A stretch of 57,539 nt of DNA from Alphaproteobacteria bacterium (GCA_020852655.1 JADZAI010000066.1:1-57539), one strand, 5' to 3'; shown: positions 17,195 to 26,314, numbered from the stretch's first letter. Program-made: numbers and translations. The notes: generated from the sequence alone by a model not told the origin.

Positions 17195-19228
17195 ATGTTC
17201 AAACGTTTCCGCCTGCGCCTTGCGCTCGGCGTCGCGGCGCTGACGCTCACGGCGATGTCGGCCGAGGCGGCCGAGCTTCAGCTCAAGCGCGTGATGCTGT
17301 CGTCGGGCGGCGTCGGCTATTTCGAGTACCAGGCCGAAGTCTCCGGCTGGGAGACCATCGAAGTCCCGGTGCGCCTCGACCAGGTCGACGACGTGCTGAA
17401 GAGCGCGGTCATCTTCGACGACGAGGGCGGCAGCGGCGTGATCGAGCTCGCGGGGCGCGACTCGCTCGCCGAGATCTTCCGCACCATGCCGGTCGGCCCG
17501 GAAGCCTTCGCCTCCCCGGCCGCGCTCTACAGCGCGCTCCAGGGCGAGGAGGTGACGGTCTCCGAGCCCATCAACGCGCGCGGGCGCATCGTCTCAGTCG
17601 TCGAGGAGAGCGTCGAGAAGGACGGCGCGGTGCTGACGCGCCATCGCATGTCGCTGATGAGCGACGAGGGCCTCATCCAGTTCGTGCTGGAGGATGCGCG
17701 CGGCATCAAGTTCACCAACGAGGCGCTCGACACCAAGGTCAACAGCGCCCTCGCCGCCCTCGCCACCAACCGCCAGCGCGACACCCGCGTCCTCAAGGTC
17801 ACGGCGCGCGGCGAGGGTTCGCGCACGCTGACCCTCGGCTTCGTCATCGAGGCGCCGCTGTGGAAGACCTCGTACCGGCTCGTCACCGCGCCCGACAACA
17901 CCACGCGCATGCAGGGCTGGGCGATCATCGAGAACGCCAGCGGGCAGGACTGGAAGGACGTCGAGCTGACCCTTGTTTCGGGCAACCCCGTCACCTTCCG
18001 CCAGGCGCTCTACGACAAATATTATGTCAGCCGCACCAGCGTGCCGGTGGAGGTGCTGGGCCGCGTGATGCCGAGGACCGACGAAGGCGGCATCGCCGGC
18101 AAGGATGACTACGACGCGGAGGAATCCGGCAGCGGCGCCGCCGATCGCGCGGCGAACTACGCGCCGCCGCCCCCGCCGCCGGCCCCCGCTCCGGCGATGA
18201 TAACCGAAAAATCGGCCGGGATGCCGAGCGCGCCGGGCAACTACGCAGCGACCAGCCAGGAGGCCGCGACCTCGGTCAGCTTCACGCTGCCGAATGCGGT
18301 CAGCGCCGGCTCGGGCCAGTCGCTCGCCGTGCCGATCATCGACCGCAACATCCCGGCCGAGCGCATCGCGCTCTATTCGCCCGGCGTCCACGCGGTCCAT
18401 CCGCTCGCCTCGATCCGCCTCGCCAACGACACCGAGTCCGGCCTGCCGCCGGGCATCGTCACGCTGTTCGACACGGCGGGCGGGGCGACGACCTATGTCG
18501 GCGATGCGGTCATGAGCGTGCTGCCGCAGGGCGAGAAGCGCATGCTCTCCTTCGCGGTCGACCAGAAGACGAAGGTGGAGCAGTCGCAGAACAGCGAATC
18601 CAACCTCATCAGCGCCAAGATCGTGAAGGGCGTGGTCGAGATGCAGTCGCTCACCCGGCAGATCTACACCTACACGGTGAAGGCGCCGGCCAACGAGGAC
18701 CGTCAGGTCGTGCTGGAGACCCCGCGCCACTACGACATGGAGCTGAAATCGCCGGAGAGTTCCACGGTCGAGCTGACCAGCGATGCCGTGCGCGTGCCCT
18801 TCGCAGTGAAGGCCGGCGAGACCGGCAAGATCGACGTGGTGTGGGAGCGTGTCGATGCGCAGTCGCTGGCGATGACCGACCTCAGCACCGAGACGGCGCT
18901 GATGTATGCCGCCGACACGCGGCTCTCCGAACAGCAGCGCGCCGCCTTCCAGCGCGTCGCCGAGCTGCGCCAGGAGGTCTCGCGCATCGACGGCGAGATC
19001 GCCAAGGCGACGCAGGAACGCGACCGCCTGGTCCAGGAACAGGACCGCATCCGCGACAATCTCGCCGCCGTGCCGGAAGGCAGCGACCTCCAGCGCCGGT
19101 ATCTCGCGACCCTGTCGCAGCAGGAGGACCGGCTTGCCGAACTCGCGCAGCGCCTGACCCAGCTCGAGACCGAGCGCGAGACCGCGAACAAGGCGCTCGG
19201 CGACTACGTGGCGACGGTGACGCTCTGA
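17195..19228 (+). CDS. DUF4139 domain protein, secreted
   Basis: 677-aa exported protein. A signal peptide (RLALGVAALTLTAMSAEAAE) ends near residue 27. The central part belongs to the DUF4139 family of mucoidy-inhibitor-like proteins (TLGFVIEAPLWKTSYRLV and later AERIALYSPG). A Pro/Ala-rich linker lies around 325-336. The C-terminal part (about 580-665) is a predicted coiled coil rich in Glu, Gln and Arg. The ribosome-binding site is TTAGGAG. Function is unknown; the fold suggests an envelope surface protein. Confidence 0.8.
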   Translation: MFKRFRLRLALGVAALTLTAMSAEAAELQLKRVMLSSGGVGYFEYQAEVSGWETIEVPVRLDQVDDVLKSAVIFDDEGGSGVIELAGRDSLAEIFRTMPVGPEAFASPAALYSALQGEEVTVSEPINARGRIVSVVEESVEKDGAVLTRHRMSLMSDEGLIQFVLEDARGIKFTNEALDTKVNSALAALATNRQRDTRVLKVTARGEGSRTLTLGFVIEAPLWKTSYRLVTAPDNTTRMQGWAIIENASGQDWKDVELTLVSGNPVTFRQALYDKYYVSRTSVPVEVLGRVMPRTDEGGIAGKDDYDAEESGSGAADRAANYAPPPPPPAPAPAMITEKSAGMPSAPGNYAATSQEAATSVSFTLPNAVSAGSGQSLAVPIIDRNIPAERIALYSPGVHAVHPLASIRLANDTESGLPPGIVTLFDTAGGATTYVGDAVMSVLPQGEKRMLSFAVDQKTKVEQSQNSESNLISAKIVKGVVEMQSLTRQIYTYTVKAPANEDRQVVLETPRHYDMELKSPESSTVELTSDAVRVPFAVKAGETGKIDVVWERVDAQSLAMTDLSTETALMYAADTRLSEQQRAAFQRVAELRQEVSRIDGEIAKATQERDRLVQEQDRIRDNLAAVPEGSDLQRRYLATLSQQEDRLAELAQRLTQLETERETANKALGDYVATVTL

Positions 19229-19293
19229 CCGCCCTCCCCCCGGGGCTGGCGAAGGCCGGCCCCGGGGCGTATCAGCGCCGGAGGGAGGACATC

Positions 19294-19665
19294 ATGACCG
19301 CCAACGAACGGATCATCCGCGACTTCATCGCCGCCTGGTCGACGCTCGACGCCGACCGCATCGTCGGCTTCTTCGCCGAAGACGGCATCTACCACAACAT
19401 GCCGATCGCCCCCGTGAAGGGGCGTGAACGGCTGAAGCCGTTCATCACCGGCTTCATCAAGGACTGGGCCGCGACCGACTGGGAGATCGTCTCGCTCGTT
19501 TCGTCGGGCGATACCGTCATCGCCGAACGGGTCGACCGCTCCCGCGTCGGAACGAAGACGGTCGACCTTCCCTGCTGCGGCGTCTTCGAGATGAAGGACG
19601 GCAAGATTCAGGTCTGGCGCGACTATTTCGACATGGCCACCTACACCCGCGCCCTCACCGGCTGA
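19294..19665 (+). CDS. Limonene-1,2-epoxide hydrolase-like enzyme (SnoaL/NTF2 fold)
   Basis: Small protein of 123 aa with an NTF2-like cone fold. Residues matching the limonene-epoxide hydrolase active site are present with the right spacing: Tyr33 and Asn35 in YHNMP, Arg79 and Asp81 in ERVDR, and an Asp in WRDYFD. An epoxide-hydrolase role is therefore likely. GAGGGAGG sits 5 bp before the ATG. It follows the DUF4139 gene by 65 bp; no operon partner reveals the substrate. Confidence 0.8.
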   Translation: MTANERIIRDFIAAWSTLDADRIVGFFAEDGIYHNMPIAPVKGRERLKPFITGFIKDWAATDWEIVSLVSSGDTVIAERVDRSRVGTKTVDLPCCGVFEMKDGKIQVWRDYFDMATYTRALTG

Positions 19666-19769
19666 CCCCGGGGCTCGCGGCAGTAGCCGCAATCCGCCGG
19701 GACGTTCAGCGCGCACAGCATGGAACCGCCGCGCCATGCGATCCTGCGGGAAGACCGGAGGAATCAGCG

Positions 19770-21014
19770 ATGGGACTGTCGATACCCCTTCTTGCCGCCG
19801 CCCTGGCGGCCGCCGTACCCGCTTGCCCCAATGGGGCATACAAGGCGGCCGGCGGGAACACGCTGGCGCTCGCCACCGCCACGCCGCAGAGCGGCAAGAC
19901 CACGCAGCGTTATGCCTTCCTGGACGGCCGGGTCGGCTTCCTCGGCGAGCCGAACGCGCCGGTGTGCCGCGACGGCGCCATGACGGACGGCGCGACCGCC
20001 TATGCCCCGGTCGCCCTGCACCGCACGCCGGCGCATTTCGCCAGTGCGGGCGTCACCCTGTCCGGCCTGCTGGTCGAACCCGCCGCGGCGGCGCCCGGGG
20101 CACCGCTCGTCGTGCTCGTGCACGGCTCGGAGCGCTACGGCTCCGTCGCCGCCTCTTCCATGCCCTATGTCCTCGCGGCCCAAGGCATCGCGAGCTTCGT
20201 CTACGACAAGCGCGGCACCGGCGAGTCGGGCGGCGCCTACACGCAGAATTTCGAGACGCTTGCCGCCGATGTGGTCGCCGCCTCTGCCGAAGCGCGCCGG
20301 CTCGCCGACGGACGCTACGGCCGGTTCGGCCTCTTCGGCGGCAGCCAGGGCGGCTGGGTCGCGCCGCTCGCCGCGCAGACCGTGAAGCCGGACTTCGTGG
20401 TCGTCGGCTACGGCCTCGTGCTCTCGCCGCTTGAGGAGGATTCCGAGCAGGTCTTCGACGAACTCCGGCGCCGGAATGCGCCTGGCGATGTCCTCGCCGC
20501 GGCCCGCGAAGTCACCGATGCCACCGGCGCCGTCATCGCGTCGCATTTCACGGCCGGCTTCGAAGACCTGGCCCGCGTGAAGGCCCGTTATGCGGACGCG
20601 CCGTGGCTGAATGAGATCCGGGGCGAGTTCACCGGCGACATCCTGGCGATGACCGAAGACCAGCTCCGCCGCGACGGCCCTGCCCGGCTGGACGATCTCG
20701 GCGTCCTCTGGCGCTACGATTCGATGCCGGTCCTGCGCGGGCTCGCCATGCCGCAGCTCTGGGTGCTGGCCGGCGCCGATCGCGAGGCGCCCGGCACGCT
20801 GACGCGCGAACGCCTCGCCGTCCTGCGCAAGGAGGGCCGGCCGATCGAGGTGACGGTCTATCCGGACACCGACCACGGCATTTACGAATTCGTGACCCTC
20901 CCCGACGGCAGCCGCAAGGCGACCAAGGTCGCCGACGGCTATTTCCGCCTCGTCGCCGACTGGATGAAAGGCGAGAGCCACCCGCCCTACGGCGCCGCGG
21001 TCCCCGGTCCCTGA
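19770..21014 (+). CDS. Alpha/beta hydrolase, exported
   Basis: 414-aa hydrolase with an N-terminal signal (LLAAALAAAVPA). The oxyanion motif is VLVHGSERYG, the nucleophile is Ser192 in GGSQGG, an Asp lies in AGADREAPG and the His is in DTDHGIYEF near the C-terminus. An additional N-terminal domain of about 90 residues precedes the fold. The ribosome-binding site is GGAGGA. The 3' end overlaps the convergent MmcQ-type gene by 28 bp. Esterase or peptidase activity is plausible; the substrate is unknown. Confidence 0.82.
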   Translation: MGLSIPLLAAALAAAVPACPNGAYKAAGGNTLALATATPQSGKTTQRYAFLDGRVGFLGEPNAPVCRDGAMTDGATAYAPVALHRTPAHFASAGVTLSGLLVEPAAAAPGAPLVVLVHGSERYGSVAASSMPYVLAAQGIASFVYDKRGTGESGGAYTQNFETLAADVVAASAEARRLADGRYGRFGLFGGSQGGWVAPLAAQTVKPDFVVVGYGLVLSPLEEDSEQVFDELRRRNAPGDVLAAAREVTDATGAVIASHFTAGFEDLARVKARYADAPWLNEIRGEFTGDILAMTEDQLRRDGPARLDDLGVLWRYDSMPVLRGLAMPQLWVLAGADREAPGTLTRERLAVLRKEGRPIEVTVYPDTDHGIYEFVTLPDGSRKATKVADGYFRLVADWMKGESHPPYGAAVPGP

Positions 21015-21343
21015 AGCGCCGCCGCCAGCTTCTTGGGCGCGACGTTGCAATAGGCGAGCGTCAGCGCGTGGCGTATCGTCGCCGCATCGGCCACGGCAAT
21101 GGCGACGCTGGTCCAGCCGGCGCGGCCCCAATGGCCGGGTATCGCGGTGAACGTCCCGGGCTGGGTTTCGGTCATCATCGCCTGCTGGTCGGGCCTCAGC
21201 TTGACGACCAGCGGCAAGGCGCGCTCGCCGAGGGTTGCGAAGATTTTCTTCCGTATACGGAACGAGGTCGCCTCGAAATGCGGCGCCTCCGTCGCTTCTG
21301 GCAATGCAAGCGCCAGCGCGCGAACCTTGGCTTCCGTCGTCAT
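20987..21343 (-). CDS. MmcQ/YjbR-family protein
   Basis: 118-aa protein of the MmcQ/YjbR fold, a small DNA-binding-like or enzyme-like domain of unclear role. The typical pattern is present: ALALPEATEAPHFEATSFRI, then KIFATLG and the C-terminal AYCNVAPKKL. It begins at ATG 21343, preceded by GGAGG, and overlaps the stop of the Tet-type transporter by 4 bp, so the two are coupled. Confidence 0.85.
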   Translation of the reverse strand: MTTEAKVRALALALPEATEAPHFEATSFRIRKKIFATLGERALPLVVKLRPDQQAMMTETQPGTFTAIPGHWGRAGWTSVAIAVADAATIRHALTLAYCNVAPKKLAAALQGPGTAAP

Positions 21344-22560
21344 GCCGCCGCCTCCCGTCTTCGCCCGGCCAGCGCAAGAAATCCGAGCGCGACCAGCGCC
21401 AGGCCGGCCGCCAGCGCAAAAGCGGCGCCCGGAAAATGGACCGGCGCGTGCACGCCCGAGAAATAGCCGAGCGCCCCCGTCATCAGCAGCGGCCCGGCGA
21501 TCTCGCTCAGCGCGTTGAGGCCCGAGAGCGCGCCTTGCAGTTCGCCTTGCTCGCTCGCCGCCGTCTGCTGCGACAGCAGCGCGTTGAGTGCCGGATAGGC
21601 GAGCCCGCTCAGCGCGCCGCCCGCCATGACCGGATAGATCATCCAGCCCTCGGTGATGACGGCCATCGCGACGAACTCGAATATCCCGAAGGCGATCCCG
21701 GTGACGAGGGCACGGCGCTCGCCCAGGCGCTTCACGGCGGGGCCGGTGACGAAGACCTGGACGATCGTCATGGTCATGCCGACGAAGGCGAGCGACAGGC
21801 CGATATCGGCGGCGCTCCATGCAAAGCGTATCTTGGCGAAGAAGGCCCAGGTCGCGGGATAGACGGTGCCGGCGAGCGCCCAGGCGAAGAGCGCCGCGGC
21901 GAGCAGGCCGAGGGCCGGCATCCGGGTCAGCGCCCGGAAAGCGCCGAGCGGATTGGCCCGCCGCCATTCGAACGCACGCCGTTTCTCCGGCGGCAGGCTC
22001 TCGGGCAGCACGAAGAAGCCGTAGAGGACGTTGAGGAGAGCCAGCCCGGCCGCGGCGAAGAACGGCGCCCGCGGGCCGAGTTCGCCGAGTAGCCCGCCCA
22101 GCGCCGGCCCCAGGATGAAGCCGGCCCCGAAGGCCCCGCCGATCAGACCATAGGCCTGCGCCCGCTTGTCCGGCTCCGTCACGTCGGCGATGAAGGCGTT
22201 GGCCGGCACGTACACGGCGCCCGCGAGCCCGGCGATCGCGCGCCCCACGAACAGCCATGCGAGATTTGGCGCGAAGGCCATCAGCGCATAGTCGATGCCG
22301 AACGCCGCCAGCGACAGCAGCAGCACCGGGCGCCGCCCGAAGCGGTCGCTGAGATTGCCCATCAGCGGCCCGAACACGATCTGCATTACCGCGAACAGCG
22401 CCAGCAGATAGCCGCCGACGATGGTCGCCTCGTCCAGCGTTCCGCCTTCCAGCGTGACGATGAGGTCGGGGAAGACCGGCAGCGTCACGCCGAAGCCGAT
22501 CGAATCGATCAGCACGGTCAGGAAGATGAAGGTCAGCGCATGACGCGAGGGAGATGCCAT
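21340..22560 (-). CDS. MFS efflux transporter, TCR/Tet family
   Basis: Twelve-helix inner-membrane antiporter of 406 aa resembling TetA-type drug/proton pumps. It starts FIFLTVLIDSIGFGVTLPV, typical of the family, and carries motif A GNLSDRFGRRPVLL at about 68-81 and the AFIADVTEPDKRA segment in helix 4. It would export a small hydrophobic compound; the substrate is not known. No TetR regulator is adjacent. The gene precedes the MmcQ-type gene. Confidence 0.88.
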   Translation of the reverse strand: MASPSRHALTFIFLTVLIDSIGFGVTLPVFPDLIVTLEGGTLDEATIVGGYLLALFAVMQIVFGPLMGNLSDRFGRRPVLLLSLAAFGIDYALMAFAPNLAWLFVGRAIAGLAGAVYVPANAFIADVTEPDKRAQAYGLIGGAFGAGFILGPALGGLLGELGPRAPFFAAAGLALLNVLYGFFVLPESLPPEKRRAFEWRRANPLGAFRALTRMPALGLLAAALFAWALAGTVYPATWAFFAKIRFAWSAADIGLSLAFVGMTMTIVQVFVTGPAVKRLGERRALVTGIAFGIFEFVAMAVITEGWMIYPVMAGGALSGLAYPALNALLSQQTAASEQGELQGALSGLNALSEIAGPLLMTGALGYFSGVHAPVHFPGAAFALAAGLALVALGFLALAGRRREAAA

Positions 22561-22610
22561 CGGGGCCTTCTAGCCGAAGCCGGAAGGCGCGATCTTGGAC
22601 GAAAGATACC

Positions 22611-23669
22611 TCAGGCCTCCAGCCCCAATTCCTTCGCCTTGGCCGCGAGCTGCGCGAGCGCTGCGGCATCGTCCTGGAACGCCGCCCGCGCCTCCTCGAG
22701 CGCCGCCTTCGCCTTGTCGGTCTCGCCGAGGCGGACATAGCTCGTCATCAGCATGAGCCAGCCCTCCAGATTATGCGGATCGGCGGCGAGCTTGGCGGCG
22801 AGGCCGTCGACCATGCCGCGGATCGCGGGATTGTCCTTGATCGCCGCACCTTCGAGCCCCGCGATCGTCTGCTCGATCATCGGCCGCTGCGGGGCGTCGG
22901 CCGGGGTGTCGGCGAGCAGGGCTTCGAGGTCGGCCTTCGCGCCGGCCGTGTCGCCGGCCTGCGCCTTCGCCTGCGCCAGGTAATAGCGCGCCGGCGCATC
23001 TTTCGGATCGAGCGCCAGCGCCTTCTCGAAGGCTGCCTTGGCGTCCTGCGTGACGCGCCCGCCGGCCGCCAGCGTCAGCGCCTCGCCATAGGCGCTGTAA
23101 TGCTCCGCCTTCGCCGCCGGGCCCAGCCACGCGATCGCCTGGCCGAACGCCATGGCCGCCTGGTCGAATTGTTCCAGCCGCATATAGGTGCGGCCCAGCA
23201 GCACCCAGCCGTCCGGCTTGTTCGGTTCCATCGCCAGCTTCTGGAACAGCGTCTCGGCGATCTCGTCGAGCGAGGCCTGCGCCATGGCCGCATTCATGTC
23301 GCGCGAAGCGAGCGGCTGCGCCGGCAGGTCCGGCCGGCCGAGCCATGCATAGAGCGCCAGCGCAGCCAGCGGCATCAGGACGCCCAGGCCGAGACCCAGC
23401 CAGGCCTCATGGCGGAACCCGGCCGGAACCGCGGCGCGCTCGGCGGCGTCGGCGCTCAGCAGCCGGCGGGCGATTTCGCGGCGCCCCTCCTCCGCCTCCG
23501 CCGCGCCGATCTCGCCGGCCGCCGCGCCGCGCTGAAGTTCCGCCAACTGGTCGCGATAGATCGACGACGCGCCCGAAACGCCGAGCGGAACCGCGCGCAC
23601 CAGGAACGGGCGCGCGATCAGCCCCGCCGACACCAGGGCCAGCACCACCAAGACGATCCAGAGCAGCAT
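22611..23669 (-). CDS. ccmI: Cytochrome c maturation protein CcmI (CycH)
   Basis: Membrane-anchored TPR protein of 352 aa that holds apocytochrome c for the CcmFH ligase. It starts MLLWIVLVVLALVSAGLIA (first helix) and has a second helix near 93-113. The cytoplasmic loop contains IYRDQLAELQRGAAAGEI, a CcmI hallmark. The C-terminal half is TPR repeats (PDGWVLLGRTYMRLEQFDQA and so on). In rhizobia ccmI/cycH is directly upstream of ccmE; here about 6.1 kb lies between. Confidence 0.93.
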   Translation of the reverse strand: MLLWIVLVVLALVSAGLIARPFLVRAVPLGVSGASSIYRDQLAELQRGAAAGEIGAAEAEEGRREIARRLLSADAAERAAVPAGFRHEAWLGLGLGVLMPLAALALYAWLGRPDLPAQPLASRDMNAAMAQASLDEIAETLFQKLAMEPNKPDGWVLLGRTYMRLEQFDQAAMAFGQAIAWLGPAAKAEHYSAYGEALTLAAGGRVTQDAKAAFEKALALDPKDAPARYYLAQAKAQAGDTAGAKADLEALLADTPADAPQRPMIEQTIAGLEGAAIKDNPAIRGMVDGLAAKLAADPHNLEGWLMLMTSYVRLGETDKAKAALEEARAAFQDDAAALAQLAAKAKELGLEA

Positions 23670-23751
23670 TCCTGCAACAAGCCTCGCAATTCAGGCGGCG
23701 GTCAAGCTGCACCCCTGCCGCTCGCGCCGCCAGTTCGTATATCTCCGCGCC

Positions 23752-24282
23752 ATGATCCGTCGCGTCCCCTTTCTGTCAGGCTTTGCCCTGACGGCCCTGC
23801 TGGCCGGGACGGCCTCGGCTTTGCTGGCGCCGGAATACTATCAGGAGGCGCGCCGCTCGGCCGCCAATCACGTTCAGATCAGGCTCGACAGCGTCGAAGC
23901 GCCGGACGGCGGCATGGGCGCGTGCCCGGTGGAAGGCGAGATCGTGCGCGTCTTCCGCGGCAGCATGCATCCAGGAGACCGGGTCGCGTTCAGCGTCTCC
24001 TGCTACGACTACGGCACCATCCCGGACGGCGCGACGCTCTGGACCGACTACGACGCGCTGAACCAGGCGAAATTCGTCGAGGCCTTCCTCTCGGCCGACA
24101 CGCCGCCGCGCATCGTGCTCGACCAGGTCGAGATCATCCTCACGCCGCGCGACAAGCCGTATTGCGACAGCAATTCGCTCTACTGCGAATCCACCGTCGA
24201 CGGCACCGCAAAGGTCCAGGATTGCAGCATGGCCGGCCGTGTCTGGGGCTGGCTCGGGATCGGCGCCGAGGAGTGCCAGTAG
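23752..24282 (+). CDS. Secreted protein of unknown function
   Basis: 176-aa protein with a signal peptide (FLSGFALTALLAGTASA). Six cysteines in the mature part suggest disulfide bonds. No family is recognised. No clear ribosome-binding site precedes the ATG, and a TATATC hexamer at 23738-23743 lies 8 bp upstream, so a leaderless or near-leaderless message is possible. It is divergent from ccmI and 70 bp before the GSCFA gene. Confidence 0.6.
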   Translation: MIRRVPFLSGFALTALLAGTASALLAPEYYQEARRSAANHVQIRLDSVEAPDGGMGACPVEGEIVRVFRGSMHPGDRVAFSVSCYDYGTIPDGATLWTDYDALNQAKFVEAFLSADTPPRIVLDQVEIILTPRDKPYCDSNSLYCESTVDGTAKVQDCSMAGRVWGWLGIGAEECQ

Positions 24283-24351
24283 CCCCCGCCGTTGCACTTC
24301 GCGCCGCCAGCGCCGATACGGTTCCATCCCTTCGCGACGAGGCTCCCTCCC

Positions 24352-25419
24352 GTGCCGTCCGTGACCCCGTATAGCGACATGCCGGCCCGCGCCTTCTGGC
24401 GCACCGGCGCCGGCCCACGGACGCCGGAGCAGATGGAACATCTGTCCGACTGCCGGGCGCGCCTCACGCCCGACGCGGTCGTCGCCACCGCCGGGAGCTG
24501 CTTCGCGCAGCATATCTCGCGCCGCCTGCGCCGCATGGGCTTCAACTTCCTCGACGCCGAACCGCCGCCGCCGTGGATGAACGCAGCCGCCCAGCGCGAC
24601 TTCGGCTACGGCATCTTTTCGGCGCGCTACGGCAACATCTACACCAGCCGCCAGCTCAAGCAGCTTCTGCTCGAGACGCTCGGCACCTTCGTTCCGGCCG
24701 AGCGCGTGTGGGAGACGGACGGCCGCTTCTACGATCCCTTCCGCCCGTCGGTCGAACCGCAGGGCTTCGAGAGCGCCGCCGAGGTGCTGCTGGCCCGCGA
24801 CACGCTGCTGCGCGGCGTGCGGCGCATCCTGAAGACGGCGGACGTCTTCGTTTTCACCCTCGGCCTCACCGAATGCTGGCGCTCGCGCGAAGATGGCGCG
24901 GTCTATCCGACCTGCCCGGGGACGCAGGCCGGCGCCTTCGACGCGCGCCGGCACGAATTCGTGAACCTCACCTACGGCGAAATCCTCGCCGATATGCGCG
25001 ACGTGATCCGTCTCCTCCGCCGGCGCCGGCCGGCGATGCGCTTCATCCTGACCGTATCTCCGGTCCCCCTCACCGCGACCGCCTCGGGTCGCCATGTGCT
25101 GACGGCAACGACACATTCGAAGGCGATCCTGCGCGCGGTCGCCGGACAGCTCACCGACGAGTTCGACTTCGTCGACTATTTCCCGTCCTACGAGCTCATC
25201 ACCGCCCCGTCCTTCGGCGGGCGCTTCTATGCCGCCAACAAGCGCGAGGTCACCGACGAGGGCGTCTCGGTGGTGATGGACCTCTTCCAGCGCGAATTCT
25301 GCGCCGCGCCGGCGGAGGCTCGGCCGGCCACCCCCGCGCCGCATCCTAACCCCGCCGGAGAGGCCGGGGCGGATGCGATCTGCGACGAAATGGTCCTCGA
25401 TTTCTACGCCCGCCGATGA
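24352..25419 (+). CDS. GSCFA-domain protein
   Basis: Protein of about 355 aa with the GSCFA family signature GSCFAQHI (residues 48-55). Further family marks are FTLGLTECW, TVSPVPLTAT and YFPSYEL. The family has an SGNH-hydrolase-like fold and may act on polysaccharide or glycan ester groups. The GTG at 24352 has GAGG upstream; an in-frame TTG at 24292 and a GTG at 24361 also exist. It overlaps the next gene by 4 bp (ATGA), so the two proteins are made together. Confidence 0.8.
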   Translation: MPSVTPYSDMPARAFWRTGAGPRTPEQMEHLSDCRARLTPDAVVATAGSCFAQHISRRLRRMGFNFLDAEPPPPWMNAAAQRDFGYGIFSARYGNIYTSRQLKQLLLETLGTFVPAERVWETDGRFYDPFRPSVEPQGFESAAEVLLARDTLLRGVRRILKTADVFVFTLGLTECWRSREDGAVYPTCPGTQAGAFDARRHEFVNLTYGEILADMRDVIRLLRRRRPAMRFILTVSPVPLTATASGRHVLTATTHSKAILRAVAGQLTDEFDFVDYFPSYELITAPSFGGRFYAANKREVTDEGVSVVMDLFQREFCAAPAEARPATPAPHPNPAGEAGADAICDEMVLDFYARR

Positions 25420-26138
25420 AGCCCTGGATCATCTTCGGCGACTCGCATGCCGGCGTCCTGGCGCGGGCCGGCGCAGAGCGCGGCGACGGGCTTTTCGCCG
25501 GCGGCCCGCTGATGGGCGGATCGAATTTCTATCTCGGGCGCCTCGCCGCCGAGGGCGGGCGCTGGGTGGCGGCCGCCGGCTTCGAGGACAAGGTCGGACA
25601 ATTCCTGGCGGCCGCCGGCGTGCCGGATTTCGAAAGCTGCGCCGGACGGCTGCTCATCTCGCTCGGCTTCACCACCGGACCGCTCTTCAACGACCGCCGC
25701 TTCGCCAACGACAACGCCTGGCGCTCTTTCTTCCGCGGCCCTGTCGCGCCGCCGAACAAGGCCTATCTCAGCACCGGCGCGATGCATCGCATCATGCGCG
25801 ACGCCCAGGCGCCGATCCTCGACCTCTACCGCGTCGCCCTCGCGCAGGGCTGGCTCGCCGCCGCGATCGCCGCGCCGCCGCCGCCCTCGGACATGGCGGA
25901 GCGCTACGGCAGGGCGCTGACCTACGAGCTCCATGCCGCGTTCGAGGCGCCGCTGCGCGCCCTGCTGGCGGCCGAGGGCCTGCCGATCGTCGAGGTACCG
26001 GAGGAGACGATCGAACCGGGCGGCGGCCTGCGCCCCGAATTCGTCGGCGTCGACGGCTTCCACGGCAACCAGGCCTATGCCCACCTGATGCTCGACCGCA
26101 CGCTGGCCTTGCTCGGCCGGCCGCCCGAAACCGCCTGA
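25416..26138 (+). CDS. SGNH-like protein, partner of the GSCFA gene
   Basis: 240-aa protein that begins IIFGDSHAG, a GDS-type SGNH nucleophile block, and has DGFHGN near residue 210, which fits the Asp-x-x-His of SGNH hydrolases. A long Ala-rich middle is unlike named members, so this is a weak family call. It is coupled to the GSCFA protein, and the two may form a carbohydrate esterase or acyl-transfer unit. No signal peptide is seen. Confidence 0.6.
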   Translation: MKPWIIFGDSHAGVLARAGAERGDGLFAGGPLMGGSNFYLGRLAAEGGRWVAAAGFEDKVGQFLAAAGVPDFESCAGRLLISLGFTTGPLFNDRRFANDNAWRSFFRGPVAPPNKAYLSTGAMHRIMRDAQAPILDLYRVALAQGWLAAAIAAPPPPSDMAERYGRALTYELHAAFEAPLRALLAAEGLPIVEVPEETIEPGGGLRPEFVGVDGFHGNQAYAHLMLDRTLALLGRPPETA

Positions 26139-26161
26139 CGGCATTTCCGTTCGCGCAAACG

Positions 26162-26201
26162 AAAAAGGGGGACGGCGCCGGGGCGTTGGCAGCCGTCCCC
26201 C
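26162..26201 (-). terminator. Strong rho-independent terminator on the minus strand
   Basis: A perfect 10-bp stem, GGGGGACGGC (26201-26192 on the minus strand) with GCCGTCCCCC (26176-26167), 15-nt loop, followed on the minus strand by TTTTTC. On the plus strand there is no T run, so it points leftward, where no minus-strand protein gene is found. Confidence 0.7.
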
Positions 26202-26314
26202 GAAACGCGTGCGGGCACCTGGGGGGCTTAGGCCCGCGCGCGAACTCTTCGAAAGCGGCAGGGCTGGGGGATATTGGCCGCTTCGATGTCCTTCAAACGG
26301 GCATGTGGGGACAT
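26162..26314 (-). ncRNA. Candidate structured small RNA with C-rich loops
   Basis: Read on the minus strand, this gap forms four consecutive hairpins. They are ATGTCC/GGACAT (26314-26309 with 26291-26286), GCCGCTTCGA-type (26286-26277 with 26259-26249), GCGCGGGC-type (26242-26232 with 26216-26206), and a perfect 10-bp GGGGGACGGC/GCCGTCCCCC stem ended by TTTTT. Several loops contain runs of C (ATATCCCCCAG, AAGCCCCCCAGG) able to pair with ribosome-binding sites. C-rich loop sRNAs such as GsrN are known in Alphaproteobacteria. A promoter was not identified, so the 5' end is a guess. Confidence 0.45.

Noticed and set aside
26167..26201. Terminator of the SGNH-like gene on the plus strand
   Set aside because: No T run follows on the plus strand; the T run is on the minus-strand side.
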